Source: Desarmillaria ectypa (taxonomy: Eukaryota; Basidiomycota; Agaricomycetes; Agaricales; Physalacriaceae). Taken from it: a stretch of DNA of 64,000 nucleotides. Location of the stretch: positions 1,860,001-1,924,000 of the forward strand of contig JAUDYN010000008.1 of NCBI GenBank assembly GCA_030407005.1. The letters run 5' to 3'. Both the position numbers and the translations under genes were made by a program. The notes under the pieces were generated by a model that saw nothing but the letters and a program-made list of their open reading frames with translations, was not told the origin of the DNA and ran no database searches. Positions within the stretch are counted from its first letter, which is position 1. Each line of letters starts with the position of its first letter. Positions 8,901-19,959 of this stretch are shown here, piece by piece.

Positions 8901-11416
8901 TTATGCTAACGATGCAGTAGAATTCCTCGTAGAACTTCCAAGTCCCTCAATTCTACCATTCAGCTCAAAGTCACTGTCGCTATCCTTGCCAGGATCTTCT
9001 GTCAAGTAGGTGGTAGTTTCAGTCAGGGTCAAAGATCCTTGTCTGATGGGCTGTTGGCTCTGAGGTGGCTGGAAATAGGCATTCAAACAAGGCGACGTCT
9101 TGAGGTTTTCAATGTCGACATGAATTAGCTCGTGGCAGAACATGTCAAGATCGAGGTCATTCTAAGCGGCCCAAGGTCAGTATTCGACTTCAAACGGGGC
9201 AATAGATTCTAACCTCGTCGTAGCCTGCATTACGCGAAATGGTCAGGATCGCACACGCATTAGAGATGTAACATACCGAAAGGTTGCTCGATTTCTTCAC
9301 CAGCAGCGAGGAAACCCAGATAAATGAATGCGGCAATGCAAACGCCTGAAACGGTATGCCAGCCAAACGTCGAAACGAGTTGGAAAGACAAGAAGAAGAG
9401 GTAAAGCCATACAGTGCTGTAAGTTAAGTGAGAAAGGAACCAGGTCATGACACAGAAAGGCTCACTGTCTGATGACAATCGAAGGAGTCCACGGATATTA
9501 GCAAACGGACATACAAAGCCAGCGGCACACCATACCTGATATGAACAGAATACACGCTATACAGTGAAATCAGCTACGATAAACACGGGTGGTCCTAATA
9601 TACTTACAAAGGCAAGGGTGTCGTCAAGATTTTTTCTAGCGCTGTAATGTGGAAAAGGTTACGGTTTGTTAAAATAAGTGAAGTAAATAACAAACCCGAC
9701 AGAGTATCCTCCATAGAAGCTATCAGTCCAATCATAGATCCAAGACTTGTACCTATGATATAGATGAGCACGAACCAAAAGTCCTACGAACTGACCCCTC
9801 ACCAGGAACCGTGTTCCGATCTTCCAGAACGCTAAACCATTCACTTAAACACCTCAAAATCTCCAAAGGAAGGTTCTCCCCTCCACCCGCAATTCGGGGA
9901 CGGTGCTTTTTGCCGTTAACAGCAGGTTGAATGGGTCCGCCCCATTTCCTCTGGCTGCTGTCCGCGCCATATGGATCCTTTCGTAGTCCCTATGAAAAAA
10001 GTATCAGGATCATAACACTTTCAACAACATACAACAAACATTGCTCGGTAGGGTTTCATAGTCAACTTTCCTGAACCATCCACAGATGGTGCTGAAGAAG
10101 CCGGCAAAAGGAATGAGATCACCAGAGACTCGGTCCATCACATTGTCGTCACTTAATTGCTGAGATGGCTGGAGCGCTCTATGTACAGACGACGAGGAAG
10201 CGTTTCGCCTCAATTGGTACCGGAGAGAAATGCTGGAAGCCTGCTTAGAAAGGTGGAATGTGCCATATGCATTAATAGGTGGGATGACAGGATCTTGCAT
10301 GTCAAAATTGGGACGTGAAAATAATGGAACAGACGGGGACAGCTGTGCATGGGGAAGAGATGGGTTGGACGCAATACGATGCGCCTTGGAAGGAACATGA
10401 AGAGCAGTGGTCATGGCTGCAGCCTTTTGCTCGGGTGTATGTTCGTGCTGGCACGAGATTTTTAAAATGGAGATCTTGGGACGGATGCATTCTACGTACA
10501 TCGTGAAGAGGTCGAACAAGATCGTAGAGATCTTCGTAATAGATTCCAAGTTCGCCTAGTATCCTAGTGGATCAAATTTTTACAGTATTGGATGTAGGAG
10601 ATAATACCTCTGATATGGTGCTTCGTGGCCACAGCGAACCTAAGAGAACATCTTAGACTTGTGTACGTCAGAAATCGGAAAAACTTACGCCTCTACAAGA
10701 TCCAACGCCATTCTTTTTTCTGCCATGACCTTGATCATCTCCTCAGGGGACCGGTTAGTCCGGCCAGACTCGATCTCCTGAGGCGTTTTCGGCGTCAAGC
10801 GAGGAGGAACATGAAACCAAACAAGGCGACCCATGGTGCGAGCATGTTTAATGACATCAGACCAGCATGTTCTCCCCATCCAGTAGCGATCATAACTAGA
10901 AAGGATGCTATATTATACACAAAACTCGCGTACGGTAGGAGCTTACCCGCTCACGGCACGATATGAGATTACGAATCCGATGACAACACCTGTAGCACAT
11001 ACATAAGAACATACCCACAAAGGAAAGAACGCGCACCAAGGACCGTGAGCATAACATTAGGGATACTGAGGACCAGGTAATCCTTCAGCTGAAGATAAAC
11101 GACCACTTTAAATACATTAATACACCTCATATATCGTCGAGAAACGTGAAAAACCCTCACGAGCCGCAAACAGCGTATGGAGGAGCACGGCTGGCCATAT
11201 ACGCCATATCTAGGGGTTGGGTCGAGCTTGAGCATCATGGACAGGTGCCAAGCCACGTACCACTGAACCCCGACCAAACGTCCAAGCGACAACGCTATAA
11301 GCCGGCTCATGCTGCGTATGGTCCGTGAACGAGGCCCCGTTGGGCTGGACTGCAGGAAGGAGTGTGTGTTTTCCTGTCAATGAACGTTTTGCAGGGCCCC
11401 GATCGACATTCACCAT
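8901..11416 (-). CDS. Bestrophin-like (UPF0187) anion channel
   Basis: A minus-strand gene with many introns. The start reads MVNVDRGPAKRSL, then AYSVVAWTFGRGSVIWRIWP, the conserved N-terminal bestrophin pattern at the first membrane helix. Later come IGFVISYRA with YDRYWMGRTCWSDVI and WFHVPPRLTPKTPQEIESG. A long cytosolic insert (about 10010-10549) is rich in Ser. The hallmark near the C-terminus is FQLVSTFGWHT followed by IAAFIYLGFLAAGEEIEQPF and FCHELIHVDIENLK. Fungal and bacterial members form pentameric chloride-type channels in the plasma or endomembranes. The tail after the last helix is hydrophilic and ends STASLA. The first exons are separated by short canonical introns (for example gtacgt...ccctag near 11210-11258). 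Confidence 0.9.
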
Positions 11417-11728
11417 TTTGAATAAATTGACGCGAGAAAGAGAGGATGGAAGAGGAATAAAATAAAACGAAGGTTGTGGTCGACGTGGAGAGACAAAAGT
11501 TGCAGACAAGGGCTGATATACCCTTGCGGAACGAAGGCAGCGCTCACAACCACATGACGATCGCATCACGATCATAAAGTGGATAGAAAAATCAGATCGT
11601 ACGTTTTCACACCCAGACATCCGTAAAAATATTTATATGAGCATGAGCGAAAAAAGAGTCGTTACACTGAAAGAATCGTAAACGTTCCTGGTAACTGCTC
11701 TCATCCTCAACTGCCGTCCTTCTTTTAT
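11417..11728. promoter_or_regulatory. Bestrophin upstream region and VDAC 3' region
   Basis: This 312 bp stretch on the minus strand contains the promoter of the bestrophin gene and the 3' flank of the porin gene. No supported coding frame apart from a short in-frame extension upstream of the bestrophin Met. Confidence 0.4.
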
Positions 11729-12874
11729 CTATGATTCGAAAGTGAAGCTTGCACCAACCTTGACGGAATCAGTGTTGGGAGTCAATGGAGACAGCTGACC
11801 AAACAAACCTTGTGCGAGGGGCCACCGGCTGCGGTAGTGTCGTTCAGCTTTTGAGTGTCAAGGGCAAGACCAAAGGATGCCTTGAAGCCAGGACGAATGT
11901 TCTGAACATAGCCTGTAACGCAGAGCGGTATTGAGTGCGGCACAGGATTTCAGGCAATGATCATACCAAGGGCAAGGACGCCAGAGTTGTTAATCTTGGC
12001 CTTGAACGCAGTGTTGGCATCGAGGTAACTATATAAACTTGAGATCTGCACCTAGCCCTGGATGACGAAATACTCACGTCTTAGCACCCACTTCAAGCGC
12101 AACACCGCCGTAGGTCGCCTTTGTGTCATAAACAGCCTTGGCGCCTGCCTCAACATCAGCGTTGACGCGGTGGTAGTAGCTGGCGGAGAAGGTATTCAGG
12201 TTGTTGAGACCGTGAATGGTGACAGCGTATTCGGGTGCGTTGTATCCAACGGCGGCGGCGTATCTGGTGATGTTGCCCTCGGTCACGTTGTAGGCGCATT
12301 CAGCACCAACAAGGAATCCGTCGCGGCCAAGGACGGTATCAGCGGTGAAGGTGGGTCCCTACATTGAAAAAAAGATAAGAACGCGAAAGTAAGCACAGGA
12401 GTTGGCCGACCTTGTACACGTCAAGAGCGGCACGGGTGTGGACGCCAGACTGCTTGTAGGCAGCATTGATAAGAGCCGACTTGTTGCCCTTCTCAGGCTG
12501 GAGAGTCGTGTTCAAGTCGAGCTTGAGGCCCTTGGCAATCTGGTTCTCAATCTCGAATTGAGACTTGAGAACGTTGGCAGTGGTCCAGGTCTGCGTGAAG
12601 GTGAAACCGTGCTTGCGGTTGGTGTATTTGGACTCTATGTCTCCATTGATGATGTTTGACTTGTTGTCCCTATTGCCGCCGACCTTGAACACGACGCCTG
12701 AGGGAGTCTTGGTCTTGACCTCGAGGGTCGCGCCGGAGAAAGGGAAATCTTTGGTAAGAAGGTCGTTTGACGACTTTCCGAGATCCTGAGAGGCACGCGC
12801 ATCGATAATAAATTCGAGAGATAAGTGAAGATAAATACCTTCCAGGAGGGTGGGACAGGCTGAGGGAGAGACAT
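11729..12874 (-). CDS. POR1: Mitochondrial outer-membrane porin (VDAC)
   Basis: The minus-strand gene starts MSLPQPVPPSWK and, after an intron, continues DLGKSSNDLLTKDFPF, the N-terminal helix of fungal VDAC. Alternating beta strands follow: ATLEVKTKTPSGVVFKVGG, GFTFTQTWTTANVLKSQFEI, LKLDLNTTLQPEKGNKSA. The eukaryotic porin signature region is YAVTIHGLNNLNTFSASYYH. The C-terminus, GASFTFES, is joined by a small last exon. Spliced length is about 295 aa, normal for a 19-strand barrel. VDAC passes ATP, ADP and small anions across the outer mitochondrial membrane. At least four introns interrupt the coding region, all of fungal size. A single obvious ATG fixes the start at 12874. Confidence 0.95.
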
Positions 12875-13135
12875 GACGGTACTGAAGAAAAAAAGGTAAG
12901 GGGAGGAAAGAGATGTGGATTGACGAACGTGGGAAATCGGAGCACGTTGGGTCAATTTTGCCTCCGATCCCGCATCGTTCCCGCATGGGGCCTTACGTCG
13001 CAACTCGGCAACTCACTGAAGAAGTTCTGCCTCAACACACCAAGACGTTGCGGCTCGGCACAAAAAATGGAATTTTGAAAGGAATGTGCATTATTTACAA
13101 AGGTATGGCCTCTTTGAAAAATTAAAAAAACCTAA

Positions 13136-14283
13136 TCAGAAAGCAACTCCACGATACGTTCGCATTTGGTCTTGTAGACGAGTAATCTGACCATCAGTGA
13201 ACCCCGTCATGCAGGAATCACATGAATAATCCATGTAGTTGTCTGCAGAAGCACGCTGGGATCAGCCGAAATAGCTGTATTTGCTAAGTACTCACGGATG
13301 GGATCAACTCCTTCGCCAGAGCACGTATCGCGGTTTGTCGGACATCCTTCTGCGGGAGACTCCTCTGCCGGAGTATCGTCGACACCGTCACCGTCACCAT
13401 CACATCCCCCCTGAAGAGTATTTATTTAATAATTCGTCATGTGAACAAGAAAGGCGATTCAAGGGTTACCTGGAAGGTATGGTATAGCCCAACCCAATGG
13501 CCGGTCTCGTGCGTCAGCGTCTGACCTTGATTGTAATTTTGGGTGGAACCCCCTGGAAGTGAAGAAAAGCGAATGACAACACCATCGTCCTCGGGGGCAC
13601 TCTCATAATCCGAAGGGAAGGTTGAGTAACCGAGGAGACCTTCACCACTACCTGACTCAAAACCGACAGTATAAACGTTTAGTGTAGTAGTGTTTCCTTG
13701 ACGAAGCTGTTGCTTCATGTCGGTTTGTGAAGATCTGTCAACATCGTCAAGAGCCTAATTCCACAGCTAGTGTATTCCAAGGCTCACACATTGGGACCAA
13801 CATTGGAGAACCAGTCGGTGTTATTGATGTATGAGGTGTTGACAAGCGTAAACGAAAGCCCTGAGTTCGCATAAGCAGCGTTCAACACGTCTATCTGATC
13901 AGATAGTTGGGTATCACTGAGTGGACCAGTCAGAAGCGGCTCACAAAATGGAAGAGAGTAATGCAAATGCCCACGGGACGTAACCGCCTGCCTCAGTCTG
14001 GTTCGAGTAGATGACATGAAAATGAACATCGATACTCGCATCAGACGCATTTTGGGTCTTCAAGACCTTGTTGTTTCTGAAGTGAGTCTCCGTAGCTAGG
14101 ATCCTCTCGTCACTAATAAAAGTTCCGCAGCGGCTATGAGGCTGCGTCAGTTCGGATTTACGGATGAAGAAGGCAGAACTCGACGCACGAAATTGTCTGT
14201 CGAGGCTTCACCGGTCCGACGAGGGGATTCCCAAAGACCGCAGAAGAGCCAACAAGAAGTGAGAGAGCGACTGTGGTGAACAT
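13136..14283 (-). CDS. Secreted zinc metalloprotease, M43 (pappalysin-like/MEP1) family
   Basis: The first exon encodes a signal peptide, [18 protein letters not shown]. An intron with a GTGCGT donor then joins it to [18 protein letters not shown], the usual start of the fungal M43 pro/catalytic region. [14 protein letters not shown] precedes [16 protein letters not shown]. The zinc site is the extended HExxHxxGxxH motif, [11 protein letters not shown]. Downstream lies [20 protein letters not shown] and the Met-turn region [19 protein letters not shown], which ends near the stop at TYRGVAF. Length and order match extracellular fungal metalloproteases that degrade host or substrate protein. 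Introns are 50-60 bp. Confidence 0.92.
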
Positions 14284-15979
14284 GATCAAATAGATTCACG
14301 TTAAAAACGAGGGACAAGTCAAGAGTAGAACCAGGAGGTTCAATGCTTGCAACCAAGAAGTATGCCAGCCTTTTATACTATTGATCGTTGACGCGTTGCT
14401 ATACGACTGTCATTTTGGCAGAAAAATCGGTGCGTTGCAGGGGACATTGCCACGAGGAATAGGTCCATGGAAGCACAGGCGATCGTAGCGAACCTTGCAT
14501 ATTAAATGGTCAAAAGGCGAAGTAGGAGGTCTTGGCGACAATAAATCTTGGGGACTTGATATTGCTCTAACGGTATAGCACATGTGGTACCGCGAGAAAA
14601 CCATGATTTATTGGCAAAAAAGAAAGGTTGGAGGTAGGCATGACGAAAACGATTCGCTGGCGGAAGCGGTAGTAACCAGGGTATACGGTGTGATTATGCA
14701 TATCCTAATAGTCAACCATCGATTGTCGTAAGCTATAGAGAATCGGAGCAAAAAATCATACATACAGAATATGAAAAACATGTCATGTATGGGAGGAAGC
14801 ACGTCTGGACCGTGATAAGGTCCTGGTTACAAAGAATACATCCAGGGCGTCCCGTGTAACCAGCTCAATCTTTTTATCTGAGCATGAAAAGAGTACAGTA
14901 CGGTGTATTTTGGATATCCAGCGTCCAGAAGGGGCCGTCACGGAATGTATGAGGAGCTTTCCTGATGATCCCGAGTAAGGTTTCACTTCCGAACTATGGA
15001 ATGGAGGGAAACCTAACTTACGCTACTATCGAGGAAGAGACGTACACAAAACGTCAAGAGAGTGCAGGTTCACAGTTAAAGCCAGGACCAAAGTCGCAAG
15101 TAATGCACGGGGGTTAGTGCACGAAAGCTGTACAAAGCCCAAGGCCCGCTTCACAGAATGGTACTGGACCCGGATGACAATCTGACAGCTTCAGGCAAGT
15201 CATCCCGAACAGTAGCCGCTGCCGCACCGAACGGCCGCAAGACAGTCGCTTTCAGAGCTGGAGAATGGAATCTAGGTATATGCATTGGGTTTATTGGTAC
15301 TCTTCTCTGAGATACTTTTGAAGCAATCGGGCATCCACTGGCGGTCAAGTCAAAGATAAGCTTCCATAGTAAAGACGTCTCCGATCAGCATAGCCCATGC
15401 TGGCGGCGCCGGAATGAATTTGACTTCGAGGCGTAAAGAAGTAGCCACCTTCCGCGTATCCAAGGTCATATAGCTGAAGCATCGGGAAAAAATTTATCAA
15501 GAACGATAAGCCTGCTGCCTAGTGATAATGAGTGCTCCCAGCTAAGCAGAGTCGGTTTCATCAAGGCTACAGTCCTCGCAATACTGCCACGACGTGCCGT
15601 AACTTGAGTGTCAGGCCCCGGTCTATTCAATTGTGTGGGGCCGGGTGATACTAGGCAATAGCTGTTTTTACGAAGCTGCAAGCTTGATCCAAAATTCGAA
15701 TTAGTACAGTGAAATTCTTGTTGAATAAATTAGAGACAGTGCTAGTGCCTCAGTCCGATCCAGCGACACAGTCGCTTCCAACATGCAGCCGGTATTGTTG
15801 CCTGGGGTCGAAACCAAGCAGATGTAATTAGTTTACTAAGAATGAAGATTGATTTAGTTTCACCACGGGGAAATGCGTTACGCACTACGAAATGTGGGAC
15901 TCAGGACTTGTAGCTCGGCCGGGAGTTTCTTCTTCTTGCGCCGTCCTCATACTTACCTTGCGCTTCCCGGCCATCATCA
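14284..15979. other. 1.7 kb stretch without a supported gene
   Basis: The left part is the promoter of the M43 protease. Short open frames on the minus strand (14410-14604, 14783-14986, 15151-15348, 15466-15681) have no motif I can identify. The right end, about 15840-15979, borders the retroelement remnant and may hold its 3' untranslated end. No terminal repeat was recognised by eye. Confidence 0.35.
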
Positions 15980-17400
15980 CTACCCTATACCCACTAAAAC
16001 CCCGTCAACTTTCGTCCAATCACGTGGAAGCTGCTGCTCATTGAAGATTGAGCCTGACCATGTATTTATCACTAGGTCTTTACCAAGTGCCTTTTTGTCG
16101 AAGCGCTTGCGTGTCATCAGGCAGTCCAGATCCAGCCTTTTATTCATCTTCTTTTTCCATCTGTTACGGATTTCTTCTGTTGGGAAAGGTGTGTTCTCTC
16201 GTTGTATAACTCTCTCACACCTGGCATTCCAGATGGTCTGTCCTGCGGAGGAGACGACGATTCGATAGAACCGTTCTTTCCCGCTGTCTCTGTTTCCGCC
16301 TGCTGATTTAAAGACTGGAGATGTGCACGCTAGGATGTTTGATATCGTTGGGGGGTTCCAGGGTATACCTCGTCGCTCTAAGAGGGTTCCGATGAGAGAT
16401 CCCATACCCCTTTCTGTCCTGGGGAGGAGCACTTAGTCAAGATATGTTTCATGCTTTCTAGGCAGCCATTGCAGTGAACACAGTACGCTCGGTCATGATA
16501 TTGAGGGGCAAAATTTAGCCATTTTGCTCCTATCCGGTACGCCTCGTGCATCGTCATCCATAGGAGGTATCTCGTATTTCGGTCTATGTCTTTATGCCTG
16601 ATTGATTTCCATATGGCAGGCGCCGATGGCATGACCTCAAAAGACTCGTTTGCTCCCTGTATAGCCAGCATAACGTTCGTTGCTGTCTTTGTACGCTGAG
16701 GGAGGTTTTTGTTCTTTCGTTCTCGGAGGGCTTTGTAGGCTCGGCTTTGCGTCAGTTTGCATAGGGCAGCGCCGGAAACGCGTAGGTTTGGGTCTATTTC
16801 TAGGTCAATGGTGTCTTCTGTTTCTTTGTTTGCTCCTTCATTTGCTAGCAGGTCTGCCATGGTGTTTCCTGGGTGTCCGTTTACCCATTTCATGGTGGTA
16901 ACCTGTTTTCTGCTGCGGAGACTGGCTATCATCGCTTGGATAATATTCTTGTTGGGCACGCCTATGTAACCAGCATCTTCCATCTTTCTTAGCGAGGTCG
17001 ACAGCTGCTGAAGTACGTATTTCGAGTCTGTATCATTGTGAAGGATTGCTCTTTTGTCTACTTTGTTTGCTAGCTCTTTCGTTGCTACCGCCTCGCCTAC
17101 CTGGTTGGATTGGGGCAGGGATGTGGGTATCTTTAGGGCGATTTTAAGGTTGTTTTCGCCTGCAATGTAGATTCCAGCACCGGCTCTCGCGTTGGAGGAA
17201 CCATTGTCAATGCAGGCAGGACCCGTCTGTGACCGCGTAGATAATTTCGTTTGATGGGGCACTGAGTCGAAGATCCGGTAGTTCATTGCATACTTCTCCC
17301 TCTGTGAAGATTCGGAAAGCGTTTAGGTAGTGCTTTTTGTGTTGTCTCGCAATGCGGGTCCCGCGGACCACCCCTACCGAAATTCATCTTGAACTGAGAC
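15980..17400 (-). pseudogene. Degenerate retroelement fragment with RNase H domain and CHCC-type zinc knuckle
   Basis: The minus strand carries the 3' part of a non-LTR-type element: a type I RNase H domain followed by a reverse-transcriptase-associated zinc finger. Readable motifs are YAVTDGSC, IDNGSSNARAGAGIY, VGEAVATKELA, NDTDSKYVLQQL and VNGHPGNTMADLLANEGA (the D-E-D-D catalytic set), then YCVHCNGCLESMKHILTKC. The frame is broken twice: by a 4 bp CTGC duplication near 17213-17222 that separates TDGSC from IDNGS, and by a 1 nt shift near 16390-16410, after which the chain goes on as GTLLERRGIPWNPPTISN to 15980. No reverse transcriptase is present, so the copy is 5' truncated. It sits between the M43 protease and POB3. 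Confidence 0.85.
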
Positions 17401-17588
17401 GTTGAGGATATCCCGATATTTTGATCCTAATGGGCCTTTGTCCACTTTCTTTTAAATCTCTAGAAAGACGCCACAATACAGCCTATCAAGGACTTCCCTC
17501 CAAATGCGAGTATGTGAGGGTTTAGTGTACAATAGAGAGCAAGATATAATTTAAGGCTAGGGGAGTGGCGACAACTACTTATATTAGA

Positions 17589-19776
17589 TCAGTCGGACGA
17601 CGTTTTCTGCTTTTTCTTCGGCGGCTCTGAAGCCTCTCCTTCCTTTTTCTTAGGCTTTGGTTTGGGTCTGGGCTTTTCATCGACATCCATAGCGTCTCTG
17701 TCACCATCAACCTTGGGTTTAGCCTTGGGCTTTGGCTTCGGTTTCGGTTTCGGTTTATCCCCGTCAACATCCATAGCATCGTCAGCTTTCTTCTTCTTCT
17801 TCGGCTTGGGCGCCTCCTTCCCTCCAACCTCGTTATCATCCTCAGCATCGCTTCCGTCTTTTTTTGCCGTCTTCTTTTTGGGAACACCCTCAGTGCCTTT
17901 GACTTTCTTCTTCGTCTTTTTCTTCTTGAAGTCTCGATCTCCGCTGGCATCAGAGGCAGTTGCTGCCCCGCCGTCAGACGAGTCACTCTCTGTCGGAGAG
18001 CCTGAATCAGAGGACGATGCTTCGAAAGATTCTTGTATGGAGATTAGTGACGTTAAGATATTCGATGAAGACAAGAACTCACCATCAGACTCGCTATCAT
18101 CGTCGTCATCCCGATTCCTTAACACCTTCTTAGACACATCAACGTCCGAGTCGACACTACGCATAGATTCGTCGTCGTCGTCGTCATCATCATCATCACC
18201 AACGGCAGCAGACAACAACAGCTCCGCATCTGGCACTTGTTCGCTCTTGATTTTGATCTTCTTGTCTTTGAGGTAGGCCTGCGTGCTTTCTTGCTCCTCC
18301 TTGTTGATAGACGTGAACGTGTACTCAGGACCGTTTTTCGTGACAATCCGAAGGTCAAATGTCCGCGCAGCTGTGGCGACTCGGGAGAAAAAGACCTGAT
18401 GAATTTCGGATAGTTCGATAAGCGTTGGCTGTTTGGAAACGAAAAAGATGTATTTTTCAAGCAAGAAAAGGTCTCCTTGAGTGGCTTTGAGATTGGCTTT
18501 AATGCCAGGATGACCGTCGCGACTATAAAAGATAAGGGTGAGAAGACATGGATACAGTGACAATAATCCTCACCTCTGAAAGCTCCCAGCACCAATTATC
18601 TTCTTCCCAGATAGCGCACGAAACAGACTTGACACGACCTCGAACGTAGGATCTTCATAGCTCTTCTTCAGCCGGTCATATTTCTCGATATCTTCCTCTG
18701 ACATGTTCAATTCTGCCGTGATCTCCTCCTCGCGAGTGAACTGCATGACAAGATACGGGTATCGCGTCTGTCCTTGGCGGATGGGATCATTGAGACCCAA
18801 TATGAAGAGAACATGTTGGTCATCTTTGGGTAGGAGGAAAAGACGCGATATACTGGAGTAGACGATCTTATAGTCGTAGGTCTTACCACGCAGTCGCAAG
18901 AACCCAGTGTACATGTCGACGTCATATCGTCCTCGAGGAGTCAGCACAAGCACTTCGTCGAAGCTGAGGATGATGTCGGCGGAGGGAGCCCCGATCTCTG
19001 CCTTCTCCTTTACTAAGTCGTGGAAAACCTGAGCAGCGCTCTGCTCTTCTGCATCATCTTCATCATCCGACTTTTGGGACCCATTCTCAGACCCTTTCAC
19101 TTTGGGCTGAGTGCCAGGGACAAAAAAGCGGATTTCTGTCAACTCGTCTACCGCATGCTTAGACTTGGAGGTTCCCGGAGTGAATTCGAGCGCGACCTCG
19201 GTGCGAGCAGCGATATTGGAGTTGTTAACTTGCTGAAGATTCAGCATAAACGCCGTTCTATCTGCAACTATGAATGCAAGCTCATTGCCTGTGTGATGGT
19301 GTCAATGCCGTAAAAACAGAGAGCAGGCTAGCGGCGAACCTTGAAAGTCCGTCACGCCCCAGTTCCAGCCTCTCAGCGACACTTCCTTGGTTTCCAGCGT
19401 GATGTTGAAATGTTTTCGCATGAGCGCTTCGACCTTATCGTGATCCTGATAGCGCATCAGCATGAGAATACACCAGACAAACACAGCGAATGTATTACCT
19501 CTCGCATGAAACCATCGAAGGTCTCTTTTTTGTGGCCAGCTAAACCGACTCGGAGCTGAAAATTGCGGGCGACGCGCAACCACTGAGCCCACTTGATTTC
19601 TGGGGCTTGCATCGCAGTAACGCCTTCCGACTCCACACCTTTCCAGGCCATGCCGGTCGCTGCGACGCGAAATTCTGTGAATTTTGTGAGCGGCATCACC
19701 ACACAGAATGAAATCCAAACGTACTGCCAATCTCCTGCGACGTTCCATGAAAAATCCTGTCGAACTGGGTCGTCAT
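17589..19776 (-). CDS. POB3: FACT complex subunit Pob3 (SSRP1-type, no HMG box)
   Basis: Minus-strand gene, about 630 aa. Exon 1 (MTTQFDRIFHGTSQEIG) joins FRVAATGMAWKG, the N-terminal PH-like dimerisation domain that pairs with Spt16. WGVTDFQGNELAFIVADRTA is followed by the central double PH histone-binding module with VLTPRGRYDVDMYTGFLRLR, and RDGHPGIKANLKATQGDLF with FVSKQPTLIELSEI. The C-terminus is acidic (a long Asp run near 18170-18210), then Lys/Pro-rich with repeated KPKP units, and ends KKKQKTSSD. As in other fungi the HMG box of animal SSRP1 is missing. FACT loosens and reassembles H2A-H2B during transcription and replication. A 52 bp intron splits the acidic tail. Confidence 0.95.
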
Positions 19777-19959
19777 TGTGCACCGCGGTAATGGTGGTCA
19801 AGAGTCAAGAAACGCGGCGCGTGACGGACTTTGAAAAAAGCTGGACGCGTGACGCATTTGGACACATTTCGTCTTCTGCCTCTTTCTCTCACCTTTACTT
19901 ACGATCTACTTTTCGTTCGGATACTCTACACCCAAATAATTGTTACTGATTTCTGTGTA
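19777..19959. promoter_or_regulatory. Divergent promoter between POB3 and the alpha-actinin gene
   Basis: 182 bp separate the two ATGs. A TC-rich run, ctgcctctttctctcacctttac at about 19875-19897, fits a pyrimidine-rich fungal core promoter on the plus side. No TATA box is evident. Confidence 0.4.

Noticed and set aside
15980..17400. A domesticated RNase H gene
   Set aside because: Two frame breaks and 5' truncation argue for a dead element copy.
17662..18276. Plus-strand 204-codon frame rich in FGFGFG
   Set aside because: Reverse complement of the KPKPKP and Asp-rich tail of POB3, hence an artefact of codon use.
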